Assembly (NCBI GenBank): GCA_947591175.1
Contig: CANQDB010000008.1
Span: 1 to 25,526, forward strand
Origin: an uncultured Bacilli bacterium
Lineage (GTDB): Bacteria; Bacillota_I; Bacilli_A; RF39; UBA660
Direction of reading: 5' to 3'
DNA length: 25,526 nucleotides
Shown here: positions 13,732 to 22,297 of the stretch, one piece after another
How positions within the stretch are numbered: position 1 is the stretch's first letter
Layout: every line of letters begins with the position of its first letter
Notes under the pieces: generated by a model
Seen by the model: only the letters and a program-made list of their open reading frames with translations
Told to the model about the DNA's origin: nothing
Databases searched by the model: none
Translations under genes and position numbers: made by a program

Positions 13732-15210
13732 TTAATCTTTTAATTTCATCGTTGGGAAGAGGATAACCTCACGAATTGATTCGCTTCCTGTAAGTAACAT
13801 TACTAAGCGATCGATTCCAAGTCCCATACCACCAGTTGGAGGCATTCCATATTCCAAAGCCTCAACGTAATCTGTATCCATCTCGTTGGCTTCGGCATTT
13901 CCTTTTTCTTTTTCTTCTAACTGCTTTAAGAAACGTTGTTCTTGATCGATTGGATCATTCAACTCCGTGAAAGCATTAGCATATTCGCTTCCGTTAATGA
14001 AAAGTTCAAATCTTTCAGTAAAACGCGGATCCTTACTCTTTCTAGCCAAAGGACTAATCTCAATCGGATGACCATAGACAAATGTCGGATTGATAATTGT
14101 CTCTTCGACGTACTTCTCGAAAAATGCATTGACGATATGACCATATCCAAAATGTGGTTCTACTTCGATACCATGTTCGATAGCCAATTTCTTAGCATCT
14201 TCAAACGACATATCTTGGAAGAAATCGATTCCCGTCTTCTCTTTAATTAAGTCGACCATATGACGTCTTTCATACTTTGGTGCAAGTGATATATGTTGAC
14301 CTCTAAAATCTATTTCATAAGTACCATTTAACTCCATAGCGACAGTTGAAATAAGTCCTTCCGTTAAATCCATCATACCTTCGAGATCACTAAAAGCCTT
14401 ATAAACTTCGATTGTCGTAAACTCCGGATTATGATTCTTATCCATTCCTTCATTACGGAAGAGTCTACCTATTTCGTAAACAGCATCCATGCCACCGACA
14501 ATTAATCTTTTTAATGATAACTCAGTCGCAATTCGCAAATACATATCGATATCTAGTGTATTATGATGGGTAATAAATGGACGCGCTGCGGCACCACCTA
14601 AGATAGTACCAAGAACAGGTGTTTCAACTTCAGTGTAACCTAAATTATCCAAATAATGTTGAATCGAACGAATAATCTTTGGTCTAGCAAAAGCCACTTT
14701 ACGTGCTTCTTCATTCATAATCAAGTCTACATAACGTCTACGATAGCGTTCCTCAGTATCAGTTAAACCATGGAACTTTTCAGGCAAAGGACGAAGAGCC
14801 TTCGATAGGTGCGTATACTTACTAGCCTTAATACTTAATTCTCCCGTATCAGTTCTAAAAACAGTTCCTTCGATACCGACGATATCACCAATATCAGACT
14901 TCTTGAAGACATCGTACATATCCTCTCCTAAAATATCTTGACGTACGTAAATCTGAATTTGACCTAACTTATCCTGAATATGCATAAATCCAACTTTACC
15001 CTTGCCACGCTTAGTCATAATACGACCTGCAACTACTGCCGGAATATTCATTTCGATTAGTTCTTCTTTGGTTTCGTTAACGTATTTATCTCTAAGATCT
15101 TTAGAATAATCCTTAACTTCAAAACGTTGTCCGAAAGGATTAATTCCTTTTTCTTCTAGATACTTTAACTTCTCGCGACGAACTACTTCTTGTTCACTTA
15201 ATTCACGCAT
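13732..15210 (-). CDS. lysS: Lysyl-tRNA synthetase (class II)
   Basis: Charges tRNA-Lys. At 492 aa it has normal family length. The N-terminal OB-fold anticodon-binding domain (~60-150; GRIMTKRGKGKVGFMHIQD) is followed by the class II catalytic core. Motif 2 is RLFRNEGMDKNHNPEFT, motif 3 is GGMGLGIDRLVMLLTG near the C-terminus, and the family signature TPVLGTILGGAAARPF is present. Start ATG 15210 lies 13 bp inside the J/RDD gene, with AAGGAGAG in that gene, so translation is coupled. The order dusB-(J/RDD)-lysS preserves the yacF(dusB)-lysS pair of Bacillus. No T-box is seen. Confidence 0.97.
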   Translation of the reverse strand: MRELSEQEVVRREKLKYLEEKGINPFGQRFEVKDYSKDLRDKYVNETKEELIEMNIPAVVAGRIMTKRGKGKVGFMHIQDKLGQIQIYVRQDILGEDMYDVFKKSDIGDIVGIEGTVFRTDTGELSIKASKYTHLSKALRPLPEKFHGLTDTEERYRRRYVDLIMNEEARKVAFARPKIIRSIQHYLDNLGYTEVETPVLGTILGGAAARPFITHHNTLDIDMYLRIATELSLKRLIVGGMDAVYEIGRLFRNEGMDKNHNPEFTTIEVYKAFSDLEGMMDLTEGLISTVAMELNGTYEIDFRGQHISLAPKYERRHMVDLIKEKTGIDFFQDMSFEDAKKLAIEHGIEVEPHFGYGHIVNAFFEKYVEETIINPTFVYGHPIEISPLARKSKDPRFTERFELFINGSEYANAFTELNDPIDQEQRFLKQLEEKEKGNAEANEMDTDYVEALEYGMPPTGGMGLGIDRLVMLLTGSESIREVILFPTMKLKD

Positions 15211-16097
15211 AACTCTCTCTCCTTACTACCATCCATAACTACTTTAGTTCCACCCAATAAATCATGTAGTCCACGACCATCTTTACGGAATAAAACCATA
15301 CCTAAGGTAGTTAATACAAAAATGGTTTGAAATAAACTAAAACCTAATTCATAAGCACCATATGCTTGTCCTTTAAGTAAAAAGACACCGCCTATTAAAA
15401 GTACATCAATTGCTAAAGACTGTAACAATAAAGCCCTGTATAAAAAACTATTGACTGTTAACTCTTCACCAGTTGCCGATACTACTTTAATATGCATTAA
15501 CTTTTTACCTAGTGTCCGTCCACCGTTTTTATATTGGAAAACGACAAAATAACCCAAGGCTAACGACACTTCAATCAAAACATATACCACGTTTTGGTAT
15601 GCCATATCATAACTCAAATCGAGCGATTGTGCAAGATATTGTTCTTGTGTTATCTCCTGTTGTATAAAACTTTCTTGAATTGCAACCTGCTCTTCATTTA
15701 ATTTAAGTAAATTGTTAACCTGTGGAAAAAAAGCAAAGATGAAACTAGCAACAGCACTAATCAAAAAGGCATCGATTATATAAGCGACAACTCTTGGAAA
15801 AAAGTAAGCCTTTAACTCTGGCTCAACCACTTTCTCTTTAGTTTCTTCCTTCTTTTCTTCTACTATTTCACCTTCGACAACCTCATTAAGTTGCTTATCG
15901 TATTCCATTCTCTTTTCTTTATCAGATAATGTTTCGTAAGCCATCTTGATATCGTGCCACTTCTTACCTTCTTTTTTACCTGTATTTTTCTTAGGATCCC
16001 ATTCAGTTTGTAAAGACTTATATTTATCTTTTATTTCTTTTAAAGTAGCATCTTCCGAAACACCTAATATTTCGTAATAATTCTTATTCTTTTCCAT
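15198..16097 (-). CDS. J-like domain fused to an RDD membrane domain; HPD motif lost
   Basis: A 299-aa fusion. Residues 1-~70 look like a DnaJ J-domain (YYEILGVSEDATLKEIKDKYK; later AYETLSDKEKRMEYDK). In place of the invariant HPD there is WDPKK (33-37), so stimulation of DnaK ATPase is unlikely. An acidic/Lys linker (71-95) leads to an RDD domain with about four membrane helices: YFFPRVVAYIIDAFLISAV starts it, and GGRTLGKKLMHIKVV is the typical second motif. RDD domains are thought to take part in transport or membrane assembly; the role is unknown. It overlaps dusB by 14 bp and lysS by 13 bp, so it is tightly embedded in a translation operon. Confidence 0.9.
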   Translation of the reverse strand: MEKNKNYYEILGVSEDATLKEIKDKYKSLQTEWDPKKNTGKKEGKKWHDIKMAYETLSDKEKRMEYDKQLNEVVEGEIVEEKKEETKEKVVEPELKAYFFPRVVAYIIDAFLISAVASFIFAFFPQVNNLLKLNEEQVAIQESFIQQEITQEQYLAQSLDLSYDMAYQNVVYVLIEVSLALGYFVVFQYKNGGRTLGKKLMHIKVVSATGEELTVNSFLYRALLLQSLAIDVLLIGGVFLLKGQAYGAYELGFSLFQTIFVLTTLGMVLFRKDGRGLHDLLGGTKVVMDGSKERELCVN

Positions 16098-17079
16098 GCC
16101 AACTCTCCATTTCTTTACGATAATTTCCTAACACCTCGATTATATCATCAATTGTAGGAAGTGAAAAGATTTTCTTTTTGATTGCATTAGCATTAGGTAA
16201 GCCTTTTAAGTACCAGGCGATATGATTACGAATCTCAAGACGTGCAACCTTTTCATCTTTTAGTTGCACCAAATAATCTAAGTGATGTAAGCACATATCA
16301 ATTTTCTCAACTGCCGAAGGTGGTTCTAGTAAAATCCCTTTATCAAGATAAGCAATTGTCTCTTTAATAAGCCAAGGATTACCTAAGACACCACGACCGA
16401 TCATAACGGCATCACATCCCGTTTCATCGAGCATCTTTTTAGCAAGAATAGGACTAGTTACATCACCATTTCCAATAACTGGAATTGAGACATTCTCTTT
16501 AACTTGTTTAATGATATTCCAATCGGCTTTACCACTGTAGCCTTGACTACGAGTACGAGCGTGAATTGCTATCGCTTTAGCCCCAGCCTTCTCACATATT
16601 TTTGCTACCTCAACCGCATTAATATGTTCCATATCCCAGCCACTTCTAATCTTCACAGTTACAGGAATTGGAACAGTGTCTACTACCGCTTTAACAATTT
16701 CATATATTTTATCAGGATTCTTTAATAGAGCCGCCCCTGCTTGAGCATGAACTGCAACTTTTGGAACAGGACATCCCATATTAATATCGATAATATCAGG
16801 TTTCATATTTTCATAAATAAACTTACTGGCCGCCACAAAAGACTCTTTATCGTTACCAAATATCTGTTGAGCAATAGGTCTTTCCATTTCTTCCATATAG
16901 AGCATATCGACAGTTTTCTTATTTTGATAGAAGAGTGCTTTGTCACTAACCATTTCAGCATAGATAAGACCTGCACCCATCTCTTTGATAATCTTGCGAT
17001 AACTGGCATTACCAATTCCTGCCATCGGAGCCAAAACCACTTGGTTAGCAATTGTTACATTACCTATTTTCCACTCCAT
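16084..17079 (-). CDS. dusB: tRNA-dihydrouridine synthase DusB
   Basis: A flavin enzyme that reduces uridine in the tRNA D-loop with NADPH. I start it at ATG 17079 (MEWKIGNV), giving 331 aa, the normal family length; the longer frame to 17154 runs through a terminator-like hairpin and lacks a Shine-Dalgarno. The TIM-barrel motifs are LAPMAGIGNASYR (17-29), DINMGCPVPKV with catalytic Cys103, HARTRSQGYSGKADW, IGNGDV and MIGRGVLGNPW. It lies upstream of lysS as in Bacillus (yacF-lysS). The Shine-Dalgarno at the chosen ATG is weak, so the exact start is somewhat uncertain. Confidence 0.94.
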   Translation of the reverse strand: MEWKIGNVTIANQVVLAPMAGIGNASYRKIIKEMGAGLIYAEMVSDKALFYQNKKTVDMLYMEEMERPIAQQIFGNDKESFVAASKFIYENMKPDIIDINMGCPVPKVAVHAQAGAALLKNPDKIYEIVKAVVDTVPIPVTVKIRSGWDMEHINAVEVAKICEKAGAKAIAIHARTRSQGYSGKADWNIIKQVKENVSIPVIGNGDVTSPILAKKMLDETGCDAVMIGRGVLGNPWLIKETIAYLDKGILLEPPSAVEKIDMCLHHLDYLVQLKDEKVARLEIRNHIAWYLKGLPNANAIKKKIFSLPTIDDIIEVLGNYRKEMESWHGKE

Positions 17080-17127
17080 AAAATTGCCGAGTAGATAAGT
17101 CTCGACCCACCTCACCTTCTTTTTTAA

Positions 17128-17150
17128 AACTAAAAAGAGGATAATCCTCT
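17128..17150 (-). terminator. Hairpin with U-tract between the 59-aa gene and dusB
   Basis: On the minus strand AGAGGA-TTA-TCCTCT is followed by TTTTTAGTTTT. The stem is perfect but only 6 bp with a 3-nt loop. It comes 17 nt after the small gene stop and ~50 nt before dusB, so it may attenuate rather than end transcription. Confidence 0.6.
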
Positions 17151-17166
17151 CCATTTAATCTTTTTA

Positions 17167-17346
17167 TTAAACTATTCTACTTTCATATAAATTTTCTTCA
17201 TTAAAATTGACTAAAATATCATTAAGTTGAGAATCAGCGGCAGAAACCTTACAAATATTATTTTTTTTATCTTTAGTAAGAGTTTTTCTTTTAGCTAAAA
17301 GGCCTTCAAATTTTTCACTATTTTTATTAATGTTACTTGTTTTCAT
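17167..17346 (-). CDS. Small 59-aa protein, unrecognised
   Basis: A short reading frame, MKTSNINKNSEKFEGLLAKR... to ...ESRIV, ending TAA. Support comes from context: a strong SigA promoter (17421-17449), a good Shine-Dalgarno (AGGAGGGG, ~10 nt before the ATG), and a terminator-like hairpin right after the stop. The product is hydrophilic, with a basic N-terminal half (KRKTLTKDKK) and an acidic C-terminal half (NFNEENLYESR); there is one Cys and no membrane segment or signal peptide. I do not recognise a family. It is probably a true small protein; a leader peptide controlling dusB is an alternative, though no single amino acid is enriched as in classical attenuators. Confidence 0.65.
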   Translation of the reverse strand: MKTSNINKNSEKFEGLLAKRKTLTKDKKNNICKVSAADSQLNDILVNFNEENLYESRIV

Positions 17347-17420
17347 CGCAATAATTCCCCTCCTATTTTAAATAGAATATAACATAGAAAAAAAATAAAA
17401 GCAACTTTCACTAGTACTTT

Positions 17421-17449
17421 ATAATAAAGTTATCAAAAGGTTTTGTCAA
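17421..17449 (-). promoter_or_regulatory. SigA promoter of the 59-aa gene and probably the dusB-lysS operon
   Basis: TTGACA (17449-17444), 17 bp, TATTAT (17426-17421) on the minus strand. It lies ~70 nt upstream of the small gene start. No other good promoter is seen before dusB. Confidence 0.82.
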
Positions 17450-17467
17450 TAAATTTTTCACGATCTT

Positions 17468-17497
17468 TTTAAGAAAAAAAGGCCAAAATGACCTTTC
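17468..17497 (-). terminator. Terminator after the 436-aa protein gene
   Basis: AAAGGTC-ATTTT-GGCCTTT (one G-U pair) followed by TTTTCTT on the minus strand, 17 bp past the stop codon. Confidence 0.85.
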
Positions 17498-17513
17498 TTT
17501 AATAATTATCTTA

Positions 17514-18824
17514 TTACTGTTTCACATATACTGCAAAAGTATCAGATTGACTTTCAGTTTTCTCACAATTATCCTTATAAGTTAATAATTGTGTTACTAC
17601 TTCAGGAATTGAAGTTTGGGTTTCAAAATTATCAATCATTTGCTTAACAAAAGCATGACTATCAGCTTTATCTAGCATAATACTAGAAACTTGCATGTCA
17701 TTTTCGTTAAAGGTACGAAAAATAACACTACAATCTTTAGGATTATAATCTACAAGCAAATTATCTTCTCCACTAATAGCAAACGATAACAAATGAGATA
17801 CTTCATTATTTTTATAAGCTGTATAGTAAGATAAGCGATATTTATTTCCATTATAAGAATAAAAGTCTAAAGTATCTGTACCGTAATCCGAATTTTTAAC
17901 TGAGAAATTAGTAAAGCTAATCCATTCGTCAGTAGAATCGGCAATCGTTACATGATTTTCAAGTGAATATCTACTTCGATAGTGAATAGGTTTACAGTTT
18001 AAAGATTGTTCTAGTGAAGTAGCCATAATTGGAGCAAGCAAAGAACGGATTTCTTCGTTCCCAGGATTTAAAGCCGATACAACACTTTCAACTTTTTTTG
18101 AATCATAAGAACCAGTATATTTCAAAGTTACATACTGTGAAATATCTTTCTCTAATGCTTCATTACTAATATCGTAACCAAGTAAATCTTTAACACCATA
18201 ATAAGTATCATCAAAGGTTTTATTTTGAAGGCAATTCTCTAATAATTGTGTCATTAATAACAAATGACTTTCTTTAGGAACATAGTATCCTTCACTAGAA
18301 GTCGGACAATTAACTTTAATTTGGTTTTCTTCTAAACAAAATGAAGAATCAGGATAAGTTAAAACTACATTTTCATCATGAGAATCTTCAAAGTACGTAT
18401 AAAGGAAAGTACTATCATTCTGAGTAAGTTTAAAAATCTCTTTAGTTTCATATTTATAAAATGATACTGTAAACTGTGGTAACGAAATTTCTAAACGATC
18501 TTTATCATAAAATAAAGAAGTTGTAGATGATAAATTAATATTATCATTAACTAAGGAGAACAAATCATTAATAACCAAACTTTGAAAACCCATATTGTTA
18601 ACAGCAGTTGTTAATGAATTATTAGAATTTACCATGTAATCTAAAATATCTATAGAATTATTTAAATCTACCATATCAGTACTAGAACTGAAAGAATTAA
18701 TCGTATTCTTTTTAACCAATTTAAAGTGCAATAAACCATTAAAAGCACCACTCATAACAAAGGACATAAATATAGGTAAAATCGTTTTAATAAGAATTTT
18801 CTTTTGTCTTGAAGCATCAACCAT
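17514..18824 (-). CDS. Unrecognised membrane-anchored, mostly extracellular protein
   Basis: I do not recognise this 436-aa protein. After a basic N-terminus (SRQKKILIK) there is one hydrophobic segment (~11-33, TILPIFMSFVMSGAFNGLLHF) that could be a signal anchor. The remainder is hydrophilic, rich in Ser, Asn, Asp and Tyr, with no further membrane helix, fitting a surface-exposed domain. Four Cys residues lie in the C-terminal part; no lipobox or LPxTG is seen. Start ATG 18824 has GAGGGG upstream. It has its own promoter and terminator and stands between ftsH and the dusB operon, where Bacillus carries coaX, hslO and folate genes; it is likely lineage-specific. Confidence 0.82.
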   Translation of the reverse strand: MVDASRQKKILIKTILPIFMSFVMSGAFNGLLHFKLVKKNTINSFSSSTDMVDLNNSIDILDYMVNSNNSLTTAVNNMGFQSLVINDLFSLVNDNINLSSTTSLFYDKDRLEISLPQFTVSFYKYETKEIFKLTQNDSTFLYTYFEDSHDENVVLTYPDSSFCLEENQIKVNCPTSSEGYYVPKESHLLLMTQLLENCLQNKTFDDTYYGVKDLLGYDISNEALEKDISQYVTLKYTGSYDSKKVESVVSALNPGNEEIRSLLAPIMATSLEQSLNCKPIHYRSRYSLENHVTIADSTDEWISFTNFSVKNSDYGTDTLDFYSYNGNKYRLSYYTAYKNNEVSHLLSFAISGEDNLLVDYNPKDCSVIFRTFNENDMQVSSIMLDKADSHAFVKQMIDNFETQTSIPEVVTQLLTYKDNCEKTESQSDTFAVYVKQ

Positions 18825-18856
18825 AAAAAATCCCCTCTTTCATTCGAACAGTCATC

Positions 18857-18885
18857 ATTTTACCACAAAAAGCCGAAAAAAGCAA
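18857..18885 (-). promoter_or_regulatory. Promoter of the 436-aa protein gene
   Basis: TTGCTT (18885-18880), 17 bp, TAAAAT (18862-18857), with TGG directly before the -10, giving an extended -10. It starts inside the T-rich tail of the ftsH terminator. Confidence 0.7.
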
Positions 18886-18919
18886 GAAAAAATAGTATGT
18901 CTGAGTTCAAACATACTAC
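18885..18919 (-). terminator. Terminator after ftsH
   Basis: TAGTATGTTT and AGACATACTA pair over ~10 bp (one G-U) around GAACTC, followed by TTTTTTCTTG on the minus strand, ~20 bp after the ftsH stop. Confidence 0.88.
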
Positions 18920-18939
18920 TTAAAATTACTTATAAAATT

Positions 18940-20943
18940 TTAGTCTTGGTGTTTCAAAGCCTCTTCAAGTTCTTCACGAGTCATTTTAGTATAACCCTTG
19001 ATTCCCTTTTCTTTGGCTAATCTTTTAAGTTCCATCATACTAACTTCTTTAGTATTTTCATGGCTTTCCTCAACTTTGGCGTCATCCATAATTGTACCAT
19101 CATCTTCAGGAGGTAAAGTACCATGTTCAACTAAATGATCGATTTGTTCTTTCGTAAGTGTTTCATGTTCGATTAATGTATCAGCAAGTAGTTTTACCAA
19201 ATCTTGGTTTTCCATCAATACTTTCTTTGCATCTTTGTAACACTCATCGATAATCTTCCGCATTTCGATATCGATTTCGTGAGCAACTTCGTTAGAGAAG
19301 TTCTTCGTCTTGTTGTAGTCACGTCCTAAGAAGACCCCACCTTCTTGTTGTTCAAATTGTACAGGACCTAAATCACTCATACCATATTCAGTAACCATAG
19401 CTCGAGCTATTTTAGTAGCCCTTTCAAAATCGTTATGAGCTCCAGTTGAAACCTCGCCAAAGTGAAGTTCCTCAGAAACACGTCCAGCCAACAATCCAGT
19501 TATTTGTTCAATTAACTCAGTTCTTGTGGCAAAGTAACGTTCTTCTTTTGGAAGAGACATCGTATAACCACCTGCTTGACCATGTGGAATAATTGTAATC
19601 TTTTGTACTTCGTCGGCATTCTTTAATTTAAGACCAACTACCGCGTGACCTGATTCATGATAAGCTACTAATTCTTTCTCATGTTCCGTATACTTACGAC
19701 TTGTTTTAGCAGGACCAGCAATAACTCTATCAGTAGCATCATCCACATCAACTAAAGTGATTTGGTTTTTGTCTCTTCGAACAGCAAGTAACGCAGCCTC
19801 ATTAAGTAAGTTTTCAAGATCGGCTCCACTAAAGCCAGGAGTACGTTTAGCAATATTTTTAAGATCAACCTTCGGACTCAAAACTTTATTACGAGCATGA
19901 ACTCTTAAGATATCTTCTCTTTCTCTTACATCAGGAAGTCCTACTGTTACTTGACGATCGAAACGTCCTGGACGTAATAAAGCAGGATCTAAGACATCGG
20001 CTCTATTGGTTGCCGCAATTACAATAATTCCTTCGTTAGCACCAAATCCATCCATCTCGGTTAACAATTGGTTCAAAGTTTGTTCACGTTCATCGTGTCC
20101 TCCACCAAGTCCAGTACCTCTTTGACGACCAACCGCATCGATTTCATCGATAAAGATTAGACATGGAGCATTATGTTTAGCCTGTTTAAACATATCTCTA
20201 ACACGACTTGCTCCAACTCCGACGAATAACTCTACGAAGTCAGATCCGCTTATGTAATAGAAAGGAACATTTGCTTCACCGGCTACGGCACGAGCAAGTA
20301 AAGTTTTACCAGTTCCAGGAGGACCTACTAATAAAACTCCTTTTGGAATACGGGCTCCTAACTTTTGAAAGCGTTTAGGATTCTTCAAGAAATCAATTAA
20401 CTCTTTAACTTCTTCTTTTTCTTCTTTAAGACCTGCGACATCATTAAAAGTAACTTTATGTTTATCATCACTTAATTGGGCTTTACTCTTTCCGAAATCA
20501 AGTGATTTATTCGAACTATTTACTTGTCTTGTAAAGAAGAAAATAATCATTCCACCTAGTAATAAAATAGGTAAGACATTAACGATAATAAGTAATAATG
20601 AACTAGACTCTGGGTCAGCCTCGGTATCTAGTGTAAAATGATGTCCTTCGTAAGCATCTAAAAGTGAGCGAATAACTTGGTCACTTAGTGGAACTCTTAC
20701 AAAGAACGATTCGTTTTCGTCATAATCTTTAAGCATTCCACGAATTTCATACACTAAAGCTCTTTCCTTTGGGGTAACCAATACTTCCGTTACTTCTCCG
20801 CTTTCGATTTTAGTCATCAATTCATCATAAGTAAGTACATTTACCTTTTGATTCATCACATTGATAAAGTAAAGTACTCCTAACATCAAAATAATTAAAA
20901 AAGCATAAGGAACAAGTCCTCTTTTTACATTTCTACGATTCAT
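18940..20943 (-). CDS. ftsH: ATP-dependent zinc metalloprotease FtsH with a SAP/Rho-N-like C-terminal tail
   Basis: A membrane-anchored AAA+ protease that removes misassembled membrane proteins and short-lived regulators. The 667 aa contain transmembrane helices at ~12-30 and ~115-137 flanking an extracytoplasmic domain, and an AAA+ module with Walker A GPPGTGKT (207-214), Walker B LIFIDE (262-267) and the SRH (TNRADVLDPALLRPGRFDR). The zinc site is HESGH (429-433). After the peptidase domain and an acidic linker, residues ~636-667 resemble a SAP or Rho N-terminal helix-extended-helix (LKRLAKEKGIKGYTKM then TREELEEAL), which is unusual for FtsH. Start ATG 20943 has AGGAGG upstream. It follows tilS directly as part of a divIC-tilS-ftsH unit. 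Confidence 0.96.
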   Translation of the reverse strand: MNRRNVKRGLVPYAFLIILMLGVLYFINVMNQKVNVLTYDELMTKIESGEVTEVLVTPKERALVYEIRGMLKDYDENESFFVRVPLSDQVIRSLLDAYEGHHFTLDTEADPESSSLLLIIVNVLPILLLGGMIIFFFTRQVNSSNKSLDFGKSKAQLSDDKHKVTFNDVAGLKEEKEEVKELIDFLKNPKRFQKLGARIPKGVLLVGPPGTGKTLLARAVAGEANVPFYYISGSDFVELFVGVGASRVRDMFKQAKHNAPCLIFIDEIDAVGRQRGTGLGGGHDEREQTLNQLLTEMDGFGANEGIIVIAATNRADVLDPALLRPGRFDRQVTVGLPDVREREDILRVHARNKVLSPKVDLKNIAKRTPGFSGADLENLLNEAALLAVRRDKNQITLVDVDDATDRVIAGPAKTSRKYTEHEKELVAYHESGHAVVGLKLKNADEVQKITIIPHGQAGGYTMSLPKEERYFATRTELIEQITGLLAGRVSEELHFGEVSTGAHNDFERATKIARAMVTEYGMSDLGPVQFEQQEGGVFLGRDYNKTKNFSNEVAHEIDIEMRKIIDECYKDAKKVLMENQDLVKLLADTLIEHETLTKEQIDHLVEHGTLPPEDDGTIMDDAKVEESHENTKEVSMMELKRLAKEKGIKGYTKMTREELEEALKHQD

Positions 20944-20957
20944 GTTTTTCCTCCTTG

Positions 20958-22283
20958 TCAGTAATATTTAACTATTATATCACATTTCTCCTGTTTTGTC
21001 TTATTAAATTTACTTTTCTTTAAACCTGGAAGCCAGACGATTTCTCCTTTAGAATCTGTAACAATTGGCCATAATTCTCTTTCTTCAAGAGGAATCTTCT
21101 TATCAATCATGATATCTTTGATTTTACGATGACCCTTTGTCCCCAATAATTCTATCTTATCACCATGTTTTCTAGTCCTTACATAAAGCGGTAAAGTGAC
21201 ATCTTTACTACTCAAGCGACAGATATCATTTCCATTTTCATCCATGTGTTCGACTACTTCCAAATGCTTTCCATTCGGTAAGAAAGCATAATCGATTAAC
21301 TCGATTTCGTAACTTGCAACTTCTCCCGACTCGATAACAAGATGCAACTTATCGTAACTTTTTACAACCTTTACCTCGTTCGGTAAATAGATAAAAGCAT
21401 TACTCTTTCTCGAAGTAATAAGGGCTTGAATAAGTTGTACATGTCTATCGTTAACGAGCATCAAGTCATCTTGATAAACTTCTTCCAAAATAGAGTGAAT
21501 TACTTCAGTCTGTAATAAAGGTTCAAGTTTTAAATATTTAGGAATAGCCAAAACTCCATCCTGATAAACCTTGGCTAAAGCCTTTTTCGTCTCTCTATCG
21601 ATAAAGTCATTATATTGTTCCAAGAGTGTACTAAATTTTAAAAACTTCTCATGAACAAGCGGATCTTCTTTCTTTAAGAACGGAAGTACTTCTTTCCGAT
21701 ACCTATTTCTCGTATATTTACTCTTAAAATTAGATTGGTCTATTACAAAAGGAATCTTATGTTTTATAGCATAATTTAGTATTTCTTCTTTCGTAAAAAA
21801 GATAAATGGTCTTAAAATAACATAATCATCCATCTCGACTCTTGCACTAAAACCACTGTAACCTTTTAAAGTTGACCCCCTAACTAAGCGCATTAAAATG
21901 GTTTCCATCAAGTCATCGCCATGATGAGCCGTAATCAAGAAAGATGCCTTGTATTTATGAACGATTTGTTCAAAGAATTGATACCTAATATTCCTTGCTT
22001 CATTGTGGAAATTATCGTCTCCGTACTTTTCGATAATCATCGATTCAAAGACGATGTCATGGTCCTTACACCAGCCCTCGACAAACTTCTTTTCTTCGGC
22101 ACTAACTTTTCGTACATTATGATTGACATGAGCACACACTAAAGAATACGAAATCTCTTTCGTAAGTTCTTTTAAAATTGCCAGTAAAGTAAGAGAATCA
22201 GGTCCTCCTGATACTCCTACTACCAATACATCATTATCTTGTACTTTGTTACCTTTTAAAAATGTTAAAACTTGCTCTTTCAT
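20958..22283 (-). CDS. tilS: tRNA(Ile)-lysidine synthase
   Basis: Converts the wobble C34 of the CAU-anticodon tRNA-Ile to lysidine with ATP and lysine, so that AUA is read as Ile; an essential step. The 441 aa have the N-type PP-loop SGGPDS (25-30), AHVNHNVRK, TAHHGDDLMETILMRL, and SNFKSKYTRNRYRKEVLP. They end in a substrate-binding C-terminal domain (LYVRTRKHGDKIELLG; KIKDIMIDKKIPLEER; WLPGL). The stop TGA is 14 bp before ftsH. Start ATG 22283 has a weak GGGGG Shine-Dalgarno. In Bacillus spoIIE lies between divIC and tilS; here they are 14 bp apart. Confidence 0.95.
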   Translation of the reverse strand: MKEQVLTFLKGNKVQDNDVLVVGVSGGPDSLTLLAILKELTKEISYSLVCAHVNHNVRKVSAEEKKFVEGWCKDHDIVFESMIIEKYGDDNFHNEARNIRYQFFEQIVHKYKASFLITAHHGDDLMETILMRLVRGSTLKGYSGFSARVEMDDYVILRPFIFFTKEEILNYAIKHKIPFVIDQSNFKSKYTRNRYRKEVLPFLKKEDPLVHEKFLKFSTLLEQYNDFIDRETKKALAKVYQDGVLAIPKYLKLEPLLQTEVIHSILEEVYQDDLMLVNDRHVQLIQALITSRKSNAFIYLPNEVKVVKSYDKLHLVIESGEVASYEIELIDYAFLPNGKHLEVVEHMDENGNDICRLSSKDVTLPLYVRTRKHGDKIELLGTKGHRKIKDIMIDKKIPLEERELWPIVTDSKGEIVWLPGLKKSKFNKTKQEKCDIIVKYY

Positions 22284-22297
22284 AAAGCCCCCAAAAA

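Noticed and set aside
17080..17154. Longer N-terminus of dusB starting at ATG 17154
   Set aside because: The extra 25 codons run through the hairpin and U-tract, lack a Shine-Dalgarno at their start, and exceed the family's normal N-terminus.
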